Of a stretch of 64,000 nt of DNA, positions 24,625 through 37,200 are shown piece after piece (positions within the stretch are counted from its first letter, which is position 1; each line of letters starts with the position of its first letter). Made by a program: the position numbers and the translations under genes. The DNA comes from Acanthopleura granulata. Taxonomy: Eukaryota > Mollusca > Polyplacophora > Chitonida > Chitonidae. The stretch spans positions 19,794,120-19,858,119 of the forward strand of contig JABBOT010000002.1 of the NCBI GenBank assembly GCA_016165875.1, in the 5' to 3' direction. Below the pieces are notes generated by a model, which was not told the origin of the DNA, did not search any database, and worked only from the letters and a program-made list of their open reading frames with translations.

Positions 24625-24812
24625 TGTGGTGTTATTCTAAAAGACATTAATGTTGAGATCCTCTTCCGCATCTCACAGTTACCCATGTGTTAAGTCAGGC
24701 TTTTGATATTACCTAACAATACAGTAATGGCTGCGCCCAGAAACTACAGTTCACGTGTTCGTCTCCCTTACTTGTAGTTATTCCTGACTAACGTTCACGC
24801 CATAACACGACA
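24625..24812 (+). repeat. 3' LTR of the gypsy element
   Basis: 188 bases, TG to CA. It is nearly identical to the 5' LTR apart from about five substitutions and an extra 35-base segment. Confidence 0.93.
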
Positions 24813-24903
24813 GAAGCCTCCAATGCGGTCGCTGTGAGTTCAAGTCCAGCTCATTCTGACTTCCTCTCAGGCCATACGTGAGGTCTGCTAGCAGAAGACA
24901 CGA
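24813..24903 (+). mobile_element. 3' part of the SINE split by the gypsy element
   Basis: It resumes gaagcctccaatgcggtcgc, then the B-box region gagttcaagtccagctcatt and part of the central domain. Similarity fades after about 24903 and the usual TAAA tail is not recognisable. Confidence 0.8.
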
Positions 24904-25257
24904 CCCTATTGGGTGTTTGTGATTCCGTCTATTCATTTCGGTACGCTGAGATGGGAGGTTGCTAGTTACCACAATGTCCTAGCACGGGATATTACACAAA
25001 CTGTGCATTACACAGTTCAGTAAATTACAAGTGATTATGCAAATAATTATCTTATTTCCTCCTTTAACGATACAGAAAAAAGATACATACGTTTGTGTGT
25101 ACGCATATCACAGCACACTTCTGACTCAGTTTACGCTCTACTGATGCATGTCTACCTCCAAACGTCTTATACGACTGTACACTGAAATACAGACAGTCAA
25201 CAACAAGCAACTTGATAGGTTCGACGAGCGCACGTAACTGTCGCACGTGTACGCAAG

Positions 25258-28200
25258 ATGAAAGTGTTTGTTTCCCTACGACAAAAGATTATATCCGTGG
25301 CCTCCCTTTTCCTACTGGACATCATCCTCGTAGACTCTCAACATTGGGATGAGCTGCAATCGGTGAGAATATAGCGCACATATATATCGAAAACAAACAC
25401 GTCCACTTTATGGGGCAAGACTAGAAGAGGCCCCAGTGACGCCCATGAGAGAGTATAGTCTACCAGCTGAAAGACAGTTGATTGCTTCTTACAGCCTCTT
25501 CCTGGTTTTCTCCATATAACTTACCTGATCTCTATCTTATAAGTGAAATACTCTGAGTATGCAATACATACCCAGCACTACTTTAAACTCGAATTACATA
25601 AATAAATACATAATATGTTCATTTTCCAGGAGGCACTCCCTAGTCACGGGCTATACACAGAGCCTACTCTAAGAGGTAGGTGACCTATGCAAAACCCACG
25701 TGCATGACATTCAAAGTATATTCCTTGACAACAACAATCCTTCCTGATGCCTGTCCAGACAGTCGGAGCTCCGTTCCGAAACTTTAAAGGCAGTTACATG
25801 GGCGTTCTAAATGTATAACTGATATATAGTACCTTATGTGAAAATCCTATTCATGATCTTAAACATATTATTTGATGAAAACGGTCAGTTTAGACGTGGC
25901 GTTATCATGATTCGGACGGTGCTATTTCACTAAGAGAATAGACGTTCCGGGCTTTGTCGTCGGAATGTCTGCTTTTTTCAGAAACTCAGCTTTGGTAATT
26001 TCCAAAACGAACGATATAAATAGAGATCATAATGTTACCGTTTGTTCCACGATGAGTATCAGGTTCGAGTTGCCGATGGTCGGCCTGTTGCATCAACCCA
26101 GTTCGATGGAATAAGCTAAAAAGTGTTAAAAGCTCTGCTGGCACAGTTCTCCATGGCCCACATACATATAGGTTACCTTACTACAAATAGCAATGATCGC
26201 CTTTTGGGATAGTGGTTAGAGCGTCTGCCTTGAAGACGTGAGAGGGCTTATGTGGCTGAGTTAGTTAGCGCACTAACGCCGCATAATGACCAATTGCCTC
26301 TCACCAATGCGGTCGCTGTGAGCTCAAATCCAACTCATGCTGGCTTACTCTCCAGCCGTACGTGGGAAGGCCTACCAGCAAGGCCTGTCAGCAAGCTGCG
26401 GGTGGTCTTGGGATGTCCCAGGGTCCTCTCCGGTTTCCTCCCACCATAATGCTGTCCGCCGTTGTGTATGTGAAATATTCTTGAGTACAGCGTTAAACAA
26501 ACAATCAAATAAAATAATAAACAAATAAATCGAAGTCCGGAGATATGGGACCAATTCCGGGTCGGGTCAAACCGAAGACTTTAAATATGGTACTTGTTGC
26601 TGAGTCGCTTGGCGATCGGCCCGGTGTGCGTATATTGTGATTGGGTGGGGTGTTATGCCTGGTGTCTTCGGTATGATGCTCCATGTGGCGGCAGCACAAG
26701 AAGAGACAACATAACTACATTCTAATGACTCCTCGTCGTCATATGACTGAGAAACTGTACGACGTAAAACCCTAGCCTATACATACAAATTACATTCATA
26801 CAAATTGCAACATCGTGAGTGAACATAAAGCGTATCTATTGCACAGTGGAAATATTTTCATGACATAGAATTTGAAGGAGTTGCAAACACCCATCAAATT
26901 CATGTAATGAAAAATATAACTCCAAAAAAGTCAAGGCTTTCATTTTGGTAAATCTATTTTTCTGCGCATACATTCATCATCGGGAAATACAGGACCTGCA
27001 CATTTCAGACTGCATGCAAATTACATAAGTGCAGGTTATACAGGGTTCACTAGAGCTAGGCAATGCCAATTGCGACCATAAGGAGATGGAGGAAAGTGGC
27101 AGGAGCACTCTGACGAAGCTAATTCCTGGCTGGTTTTTGTGCCATGGTTCAGACTGGGCCAGTTATGTCTTATGATCAACATGGTCACTAAACATGCACT
27201 AGTTTATTCCAGTTCTTACTTCGGCCGACTGGTTCACAATTTAGCAGGAGGAAATAATGAAATAGCATGCAAATTTCCCAGTCTACCATTTTGGGCAAGT
27301 CTACAAGATATTTACAGAAACTGAAAGCTTTCACAACAGGAATTATGTATAATTACTCCAGTGGCCATGTGCTCATATTCTGTCAGGCAGTCGCCTGTTT
27401 CAATAACTGTCGAACGTTTCAACTTGCATAAGTGAATTTATTGTAAAGAAAGCTTTTGTATTCAGTTTCTGTTTGGGCAAACGTGAACAGATTAAAGTAA
27501 TCTTTCGATTATGTTAAATAAGTTAAAGTGCTGCAGGCAATATGTTATGAGAGCATCATTGCAGCCGTAGTTCTATCACCAGCAGGACACCTCAACAACG
27601 CACCGTTTTCCTCGCTCTGTCGATCCTGCGTCCTTCACTTGACTTACAGGTTTTATAAATTAAAAAATTTCGTGAAAGCCATAGAAAGGCATTTTTCATT
27701 AAAATAACATGTTTTCTTCCACAGTGTAAAGGTTAATTCTCTGCGCGGTGAATTTTTTATTTTTTTTTTACTTATTTATTTTGTTTTTACCACGAAGTCG
27801 TGGCTTTCCTGTTTTATTCTTTACGATGTCGTCTTTGATATCGTAAAAAGTAAGAGCCCCTTTTTAGGAGACATTTGACAACAATCATGTCAAATTCTGC
27901 AAAATAGAATAGGATGAAATATAGCATAGTCGTCATATCCGGTGACATATCGATGTACATGTGCATTATACTAGTATGTCATTCGACACTGAACTAGTAC
28001 AGTGTTTCCCTATTCATAAAATAACGTGCAGGCTTGAAAGTTGTACGCATCCGACTCGGACACAACATGAAATGCTAAATGTATCTAGTTTTTAGCGCAG
28101 TTGTAGATGATAAAATGAATTTAGATATTTGCCCCTCGTTTTCAAACGGAGGACAATTAACGTGTTCGATAGGTGTTTGAGCGTGGCGATCTACATCTCA

Positions 28201-31200
28201 TAACTTGAGTCAGGAGAAACTACACATGGGCATTGAACCCAAGAATGAATTCACTAACCATGCATGTGAAACCAGTGCCTATATCGAGTGACTTCTCTTT
28301 TGTTTCAGATGTGTCGTTCACTCTGGCAAAGCTGACATGGACAGTAGATGAAATTAGAGAGACAAACTTGGTTTCCGTTGAGATATCTGTCAAAAGACGG
28401 TCCAAGACAGGGGATACACTTTGGAAACCTCTGCCGCAGCTTTCCTTTAACCACCCAGTCACTGCTAATTCCACTCACGCCATTAGGTTTGAGAGGGATT
28501 TGAACGTTATCCATGGAGAGGCGTACCGCGCAGCCGTCAAGCTGATAACTGGAACAAAGAACACGACATTAACAGTTAACGTCACGACAGGTAAGTCCAA
28601 ACAAGTCCATAAAACGACATTTACATTTTCTTAGGTTCTCCAACTTTTTCTTCGGTTTCCATGCAGTTGGACGAAAGCGTTTTGATGGACCTGGTAAGAA
28701 TTCCAGATGAAAACGTGATTTGAAGAGTTAGTACCAAGCTCGTTAGAACAAACTGGTTGTTACGGTGGAAATCTGTTTCCACCGGTTATATCATACAGAT
28801 AGAGCATGCCGTGGGATTGTCTATGGGAAACTGTGACCGCGAGGGAAATGGTGTTCAGCGAGTTGGGAGAACGAGTTGAATATCAGCTGCCGAGAGCTCA
28901 CAGTTTGTATCCACTATATGTTTTATTATACCGAAAGAAAGTTGAAAAAAAGAAAAGACATGGCCTGCTCTGGTGAAGCCCAAAATTGCTGAACATCTAC
29001 GCCGTCGCTGCCTGACAAAACTGTCGTCCGACCGTTTACTTTATCAGCAAGTGAACGTTAGAGAGCGAACAAAGGGAGATAAACTTTTAGAATAAGCCCA
29101 CGAGATCGTTGGCTTTTGGTACGTGATCGTTGTACATTTCCTCATGACCATTGTACATCATGTTTTGCGTGGACCACTAAAGTTTTCATCCTGTCGTGCT
29201 CTGTTCTCGTCCAGTCATGCTCTGAATCACTATTCCGATTTCATTATGCGTGTGCTATTAATGGTGTCTATTACAAAAACAATGTTTTGACATTTTTTAA
29301 GATGTGACAGTAAATGTCATTTAGCGGAAATGGCAAGGTGTTATATATAAACTATAAGAAGTTGTTATATGAGATTTTAACCAGGATGTAGGACATGCCG
29401 TAGGACATGACGCTGCTGAAGCTCGGATACCCTTAGCCGCAGGCCATGGCTGAACGGGACTCAAAATCTTAATGACGAATTTATAATCCCCCCTAGCCTG
29501 TCAACTCCATGATCTTTCGTTTGGAAAGAAAAAAAATCAGTAACAGAGGGCCTGCCTAGCTTCAAAACTCAAACAGATAATTAAATAAACTTGACCTGTT
29601 CGATCACTAACACAACATTTTTCACACAATAATGTACCCATTTAAATAAAAATGGACAAATCTATCTTAGTACAAATTTGAAGAATAACTGTTAGAATAT
29701 TCACGGTACCGGTACTGTTGAAAACTACACTGGCTCGGTAGCGTCAGCTGAGAGTCAATGCATTGGAAGAGAGTTTATGACAGAGACCACTTGTTTTATC
29801 CGGTGGCTGTGAGCTCAAGTCCAGCTCATGCTGGCTTCCTCTCCGGCCGTATGTGGGAAGGTCTACCAGCAATCTGCGGATGGTCGTCGGTTTCCCCGGG
29901 CTCTGCCGGGTTTCATCCCACCGTAATGCTGGATGCCGACGAATAAGTGAAATATTCTTGAGTAAGGCGTAAAACACAAATCAAATAAATAAATCAAATA
30001 AGTTGTTTTATAGGCGGCCTTTTCGAAGAGATGGGAATAACTCCTGCAACATGCTGTTGGACATATTTGGAGAGTTTAAAGTTAACGAAACTTTGAGATA
30101 ACGTGACTGCTATGATGTTATTGTTGCTGGAGAGATTCTTTAGGAAAGGATGATTGTGCAAGATAAACAGCTGGAGTATTAGTGCATTTTACGTTTTATT
30201 TCGATTCATGTTTGTCTGGTTTGCTCTTAAATTTGCCTGTGTTTCTCAGTAACAGCCGACGTCACGGTAAGGTATCCAGATGGTGCATCTTACCTGGACT
30301 TGTAACTGTACAAAGACCACAATGGTTTTCTGTTACGCCGACCTTACCACAAGAGGGATAGTTTCGATTTTGATATTGTGAATTATTCCTACTTGGATAA
30401 CACTATACTGAATGGGCTTGCATAATGATTTATACATATCTCGCCTCGTAGCATTTGTGAGACCTTGTGTGCTCTGTGATGATTTCAATTAACGTCACAA
30501 GTTATTGCTGCGAAGACAAGTGTGTCAGTGAAATTCCATCAAACGCCTTCACTCTAGGTTTCTTATACAATGAGTTCGCCTCTCTTGTTAGTAAATACCG
30601 AAGGAGTGTTCAGAATTTCTGGGACTCTGGTTCACAATTGTTTAATTCTGCTAAACCTTGGGCAAGGGGCCCTATATTCGTCGAGTATGATCGCCACGGT
30701 TGATATATGAACAGTTGCAATCAAAGCGCAACTGAGATACATATTTAATTATGGAGACCATATATACTAAAATAGTACAAGATTTTGAAGCCGATTTTAT
30801 TCATCCGCCTAGAATTCTCATTGCGTGTTTTCGTCATTATTGAAAATTGTTGACTGCTTCTCTTTGCATGAATTCGTCCTATTTTTTACATTACATATAT
30901 TTTTTCAGTTCTTTGGTGGTTCGTGTTATTTGTGGTTTTTAGAAACCTGTCTGGCGATTATTGACCCTAAAAGCCCATTTTAGTTGACAGCTGGTATACG
31001 AATGTCGGTTTCGACACGTAGGTTATTTCCCTTTTAGACAATAACACGTAGCGATCGATCGGCGACAGTTTGGGGATGCAGAAAGTTATAAAAACGCATT
31101 GAATTTGTAGTTAACTGGGTGAAACAAACAGAATATAGTATAATTTAATTACATCCTATCCTATAAATATCTTAGCTGAAGCTGTGTTTCTGACAGATGA

Positions 31201-34200
31201 AACATTTTTTGTGACCACTGAAGCCAGATTGAAAGAAACTGTCGCCATGTTGAATTTAATATGACCCGCTTGACAGCTGTCAGAACGGTAATATGAATTC
31301 CTATGACCCGTTTAATTAGCCATTCAAAATGCAGCATTGGCAGAGAACCTTTTTTGTGGGATAAAAATTTGCTTTCCACAATTTACCTCATAGAATGTCT
31401 TCGTTTGCGTTGTTCAATACATAGTCTATATTACACAACTAGGGTGTTCTATTTGTGCCAGGAATTTTGAAACGTGGCCTTCAGTTTTAAATAAGGCTTA
31501 GGTCGACGTCGTGTTATTTACATACATTAAAACCGGTTGGAACAAAAATTCGTCGTGTGGGCCTCAAGTTTCTGTAGGTGGAAGGCTCCTAAAACTCGAT
31601 CTCATGTTCTGAAACGCTACGTCGAGTTTTTAAAGTGCCCTCAGTTTTGGGCGTTGATACCAGTGCTAGCGAATGGCACATCTAGAACAACTTACTTTTA
31701 CTGCATACTTCATTCCTGAAACCCAATGAACCGTTTAGGCAGCATTTTGGGGCAGTGCCTATGACCTCCACCTATCACGAATCACACTGTCACGTGTCTT
31801 ACCTTACATTCGATTTCACAGTGCATTGTGGGTTTGAAGAATAAAACCAGAGCCTGTCAACTAAGGTTAGTTGATGAGTTCTGATAAAACCCTGACTGAG
31901 GTAAACTGAAACGAGGTCGAGTTTCATCGGTTGCGTGTAACCATTTGCCAACTATCACACAGGCTGTCGTCGATGCCTGGTATTCTCTCTATAGTCTTAT
32001 GTATTGTAGACCGTTTGCCCATAGCGCTGTAGGTTCATAGAGGCTAAACATTATTTCAGCTCTGGGATTCAAACAGTTCGAGATTGCTCTGGCGTTGGGA
32101 TCTGCATTAGATCGCTCAAATTCCACGCCAAAGGACAATAGTGTGAGAGAGATGGTGACCAACAGTTGGCACCGCGAAAAAGCTCTCAACACATCTCAAG
32201 CTGGCCAAATCCTTGTCATAACATCTCCCCTTCCCATCGCCACACATAATTTTGTAAGAGTAATCTAATCGAGTATCATTTATAAGGAGAAAACATGCAG
32301 GCTATGTGGTACTGACATGTTTTCAAGACGGCCGCCATACCAGTAAACCGGTAAATGCAATTTTGGGACTGTGCCCATAAGTGTGTAATATTTCTGTCAA
32401 CATATTCTTTTCTGTTCTTTTAATCTCCAGAATTATTTTTGCAATGCATTTTTGAAGTCTTTTTTCAGATGGAAAGGTGGAATTTGATGGATACTCTGCA
32501 AGGCATCTGTACAAGTTTGCACATCCACAATGTATGTGTTTCAGTGGTACATAAATCGTGGATCACTGATACACATGTCATGTACTGTGGATGTATTACA
32601 GAAGTTACACAAATTGTGTACTGCTGGTACACAAAAATTATGTGGATGTGCAACTTGGTACAATAATGTGTACCACTTGTACACAGTACTTTTTAGAGAG
32701 TAGCGTCATTTCCAATGTAACTCCCAACGTCAGAGCAATCTCGGACTGGGATTCAAAACCTTATATCACTGAATGAACAGTAAGTTTTTAGATAAATAAT
32801 TGTATGGACATTTCTTCTCGTTCTTCCTCATGTCGGCACAAGACGGTTTTCAACGTCATAATGTTTGTAAATTTCAGTTCCATACGGCCCGAAATCTGTT
32901 CATCTTATTATTCTCGAGAAGGACCGAATTAGGGCAGTAGCGGCAACATTTGGGAGCAATAGGGTCGACACGGTGTTCGGACATTTTGAGGTAATTATTC
33001 ACTACCTTTTTGTGGTATGGAAAAAACCTGTGATATAACTGTATTTCTTTCTTTCTTTATTTATATTTTTCACTGATATCATGGTAGCCAGCTTTTTGGG
33101 TGATTGAGCCACAGTGACAGGAGTATAAACCACCAACTTTGGCGAGTTACTGGTAATCTTTTTCCCACACGTGACATATTTCATATTAATGGTGAAATAA
33201 ATTTCTTTTGTTGAAATATTTGTTTCAATAAGGAATATGATGTGTGATGCATAATACATGTAGTTTGGTAAGTATGGTAAATATAGGTCTGTATAGGGTA
33301 GGTAGAGTCACCGTGGTAAGTATGGTAAATATAGGTCTGTATAGGGTAGGTAGAGTCACCATGGTAAGTATGGTAAATATAGGTCTGCATAGGATAGGTA
33401 GAGTCACAGTGGCACTACATTACACTGAGAGTGACAGTTGAATGTTTCTTATGCTATCCAGGCCTTCCGTGTGCATGCCGTAGGATTGGATATCAGGAAT
33501 TATCAGCTCTCGACAAGTGATGTTCACCCCGTGCGCGAGTTGAATTACTTCTTGAGAGCTGTCAATTCCTGATGTCCAATCCTCACGGCATGTGCTATAT
33601 GTATTATAATACTGAAAAGACATGGATGAGAAAGGAGTAGGAATAAATTACTCTGTTCAAATTTTAAATCGCTGAAATTACTCGGCGTCGCTAGCTGCAT
33701 GGGGAAGTCATCGTCCAACTATTAAGTTTACGAACAAGAGGACAAATAAGAGCTCACAGTGGGAGATATTTTTATAGAATAAACGCACGAGATCGTTTGT
33801 TATATTGGCACGTGATCGTTGGATATTGCTGCACTTGATCGTTATGTATCATGTTTTGCGGGATATTATCTGAACGTGTATTGACGACGTTACACTGTAT
33901 ACATGTCTTTGAAGGTAGCCAAAAGTAAGTTTCTTAAAAATAAAAAATCAGTGTTAAAAAATAAATAATAATAGGATATTGTAGTGAAGGTTGACCACAA
34001 TCTTTCTCATGAAATAATATTTATGGTATATACTGTACAATCGAGAAAGGTGGCAAACTTTATGTCATTATTCTTTCTTTACGTTGTGATCTGGAATTTC
34101 AATAGAATTTCAAAAAAATGGCAAAGCACATCCATGACGGTTGATTTGCGTGGTCTGTGGTGCACACCAACCGTAAGATCAGTCTCGGTAATCAGTTTCA

Positions 34201-37200
34201 GGGAAACTGACAACCTGTCAGTTTACCCTGCCTAAAATCATTCGGAAAATCAGTCCATTTGAGAGATGAAACATGTCATCTTTTGCCAGAATGCAACGGT
34301 TCAGGAGTCCAGCCGAAGGAGCTCTCTGCAAAAATGCTAAGCACTTTGAGCTGTATACGTACAGTCAAGTCACAACTCAGTTTAGTGTCTTCCGATCGAC
34401 GATTACATACTTAAGAACACGTTTTCAAGAGAGTGGAGCTGTACCCCCGCATGACAACCAGGAATCAGGAATAGAAAAGAATAAAATGGATTTATTTATT
34501 CCTCAGATCCGTGACTAGATTTACTTATTTATTTATTTGATTAGTGCTTTACGCTATACTTAAGTATATTTCACTATACGACGGCGGCCAGCATTATGGT
34601 GGTAGGAAACTTAAAATGCAATACTTTGTAGTATAGTAAATAAGACATATGTTGGTGTCTGTACAATCTTTCCATTAATTTGAATAAATACAAGTACTTA
34701 ATGTAAGGTTAGTAACATCATATTATATTCCCCCTGGCATATAAATCCTAAACATTGTTAATCATGCATTTTCATGAAATAAATGAAATTAAAAATATAT
34801 ATGATTACCAAGTATGATCTTCCTGTTTTCAGACGCCAGACAGAAAAGTAGTAGCGACAATTAAGCCCATTCCTCTGGATCCTCCCCGTTTTACTGAGTC
34901 TGACGTGTGGATAGTCACCCCTTTGCCGTTTAGCCTAGTTCCCGGACAAACGTACCGGGCAGTTGTTTACTTCAGCTCCTGGAGTCGCGGGTCAGAAACT
35001 TACCACGGAAGTAACTTCAGGACAATCGGTTTGTGTCACTTGTGTTCATAATCCCCTCAGTGCATGCGATGCATTAAATATGCGGATTTCCATGGTTGGC
35101 ATGACTAGCAAATTTTGGTACAGAAGTGTTGAACAACACTAATGACACTGGGGTCACGGTGAAGAGGCAGGAAGTGATATCAGAATCAACAAAAAAAAAA
35201 TGCCTAGACCTCTGTACGGTGGGGTAATACCATTTATTATTTTGTAAAACAGCACAAGGGTTTGAGTGTTTTCCGACGTGAAATCAGGGGCTCCCATTTC
35301 AGCACTTTTCATCAACAGTGTAAGATGTACGCACCAAACCACCAGTGTAGAGTAATACTGCACAGCAATAAATTTGCTCAATGTATTGTGATAAAATTGA
35401 AAAGGAACACGCTGGAATTGAACTCGAGGCTGCCAGCTATTTTATATATGATGGGCCTGACACTGAAGGCCAGCTTGGAGACAATAAGCTAGATAGCTTT
35501 TTCGACTGCCTATGACCGGAATTTCTTCGCTAGTGGATAAACAATCCCTCGTGGCTATGCTAAAAGCATTGTAACCGGAGGCAGGCACACACAGTTCAGC
35601 CCGTTTCGTGCACTTTATGTGTCTGTGTAATATTTCACACTATACGTGGACTCTAGGACTGTTTCAAGTAGACAAGTCAGAGAAACAGACAGAAAAAAAG
35701 AACTGAGCCCTAGACTGGGCTGTCGCCAAAGTCTGTAATGTCAATAGATCGACATGAATGACCATGTGCTTTTATTTGTCTACCGTATGACGCGTTGCGC
35801 TCATGCGAAAGTTATGCGCTCCTCGAAACCGCTGTCCGGGGCCTGTTGCACGAAGCAATTTTGTGCTTTAGCGTAAAATTGTAATCCAAATTAAACTGTG
35901 AAACACATACATCAGATTCTATGCTGCCACAGGGTGCTCTCGCCCAAGTTGGGCCTCCAGCATGAAATGTTTAGTTGTTTTGTTTTTTTTTTAAGTTTTG
36001 GACTTTAGCCAAAAATCGCTTTATGAAACACGTCCTAGGTTTATGCAACTGTGGTGTTTTTCTCACAGCCGACAACAGAAAACAGGAGGAATACATTGTG
36101 GCAAGATTTATTACCGTTCCCACGGTAAAATGCAAAAGTGTTACGTAAAAATGTCATAACGTAAGAAACATATATCGTAAGAAAATATTCATTACAAACT
36201 CATTGCCCAGATGTCAAGATGGACTAGAAAAAACTTCTTCCAATTCAGCCTCATCGATTGAGCGGTTTTTGACGAGTTGTAAAGGTTTTTAATAAAATTC
36301 AAAATGGCCGCCAAACAACGTCAAACTCTGAAGAAATAATCCAAATTTTTCTTACTATTCCTTTATCTTGACTCTCAAGTTCAGTTTCTTTAACTTTGCC
36401 AGTTTTTGACTTATTGGAGCTCAAAGTGAACAAAAATAGTAATGAGAACGATTTTAATAGCTGTCCTGCCAGGACAGCGTGGATACCTTAATATCTAAAA
36501 AATTATTAACACTTTGTTCTTTCAGCACCTGTTGCTCCCGTCATAGAAGAAGTCCATCATTTGTCTAACACCAGTATTCGTGTGACATGGATACTGTCAA
36601 CAGGCATAGCTGATATTTTCATCGTCGCAGTCAATCGTAGGAAGCACGTGATCATGGGAGATAACATCGTCACCTCCGTGGGAAGATATTCTGCTGACAT
36701 CAGTGGGTTGAAAAGCGCACCCAGTTACTATATTACAGTGACAGCAGAGTCGAACAGAACTCAGGGACCAGAGTCGTTAACATACGAAACCACAGGTACT
36801 TAAAGACAGAGTGTTGGAACCCTCTTGAAATAAATTACTAAGGATGAAGAAATTACTTTCGTAATTCATTTTTAAACGCAATATGTTTGCACATTTTTTT
36901 TCCAGAACATGTTTCACCTGAATGTCTTAACAATTTCATTCCGCACAATTTACTGAGTTTGTGTTAGAAACCCACCCTTTTGTGAAGTGCTTCACGAAGC
37001 CTTTGTTTTTCGAGTCCTTATTTAAATGTAGGCTTCTGATCGCACGATACGTCACAAAAACAATCTACAACAAAACCTCTAAGGAAGGAAATGAGGAATA
37101 ATTCGGGTAAAGAGAAGCGCACAGCAGTTTTGGATGATGCCGGAAACACGTAAAGAATGTTCTAGGCGTAAATATATACCACTAACCAATATCTGAAATA

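Larger units (their letters stand above)
20507..24812 (+). mobile_element. Degenerate Ty3/gypsy LTR retrotransposon
   Basis: A 4.3-kb element with LTRs at 20507-20659 and 24625-24812, both starting TG and ending CA, flanked by the 5-bp duplication gaagc (20502-20506 and 24813-24817). A primer-binding site starting TGG follows the 5' LTR, and a purine tract (24612-24624) precedes the 3' LTR. Internal order is Gag, zinc knuckles, protease, RT, RNase H, integrase, the Ty3/gypsy order. Frameshifts, stops and deletions interrupt nearly every domain, so it cannot be autonomous. It lies between the two FN3 genes and does not touch their exons. Confidence 0.95.
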
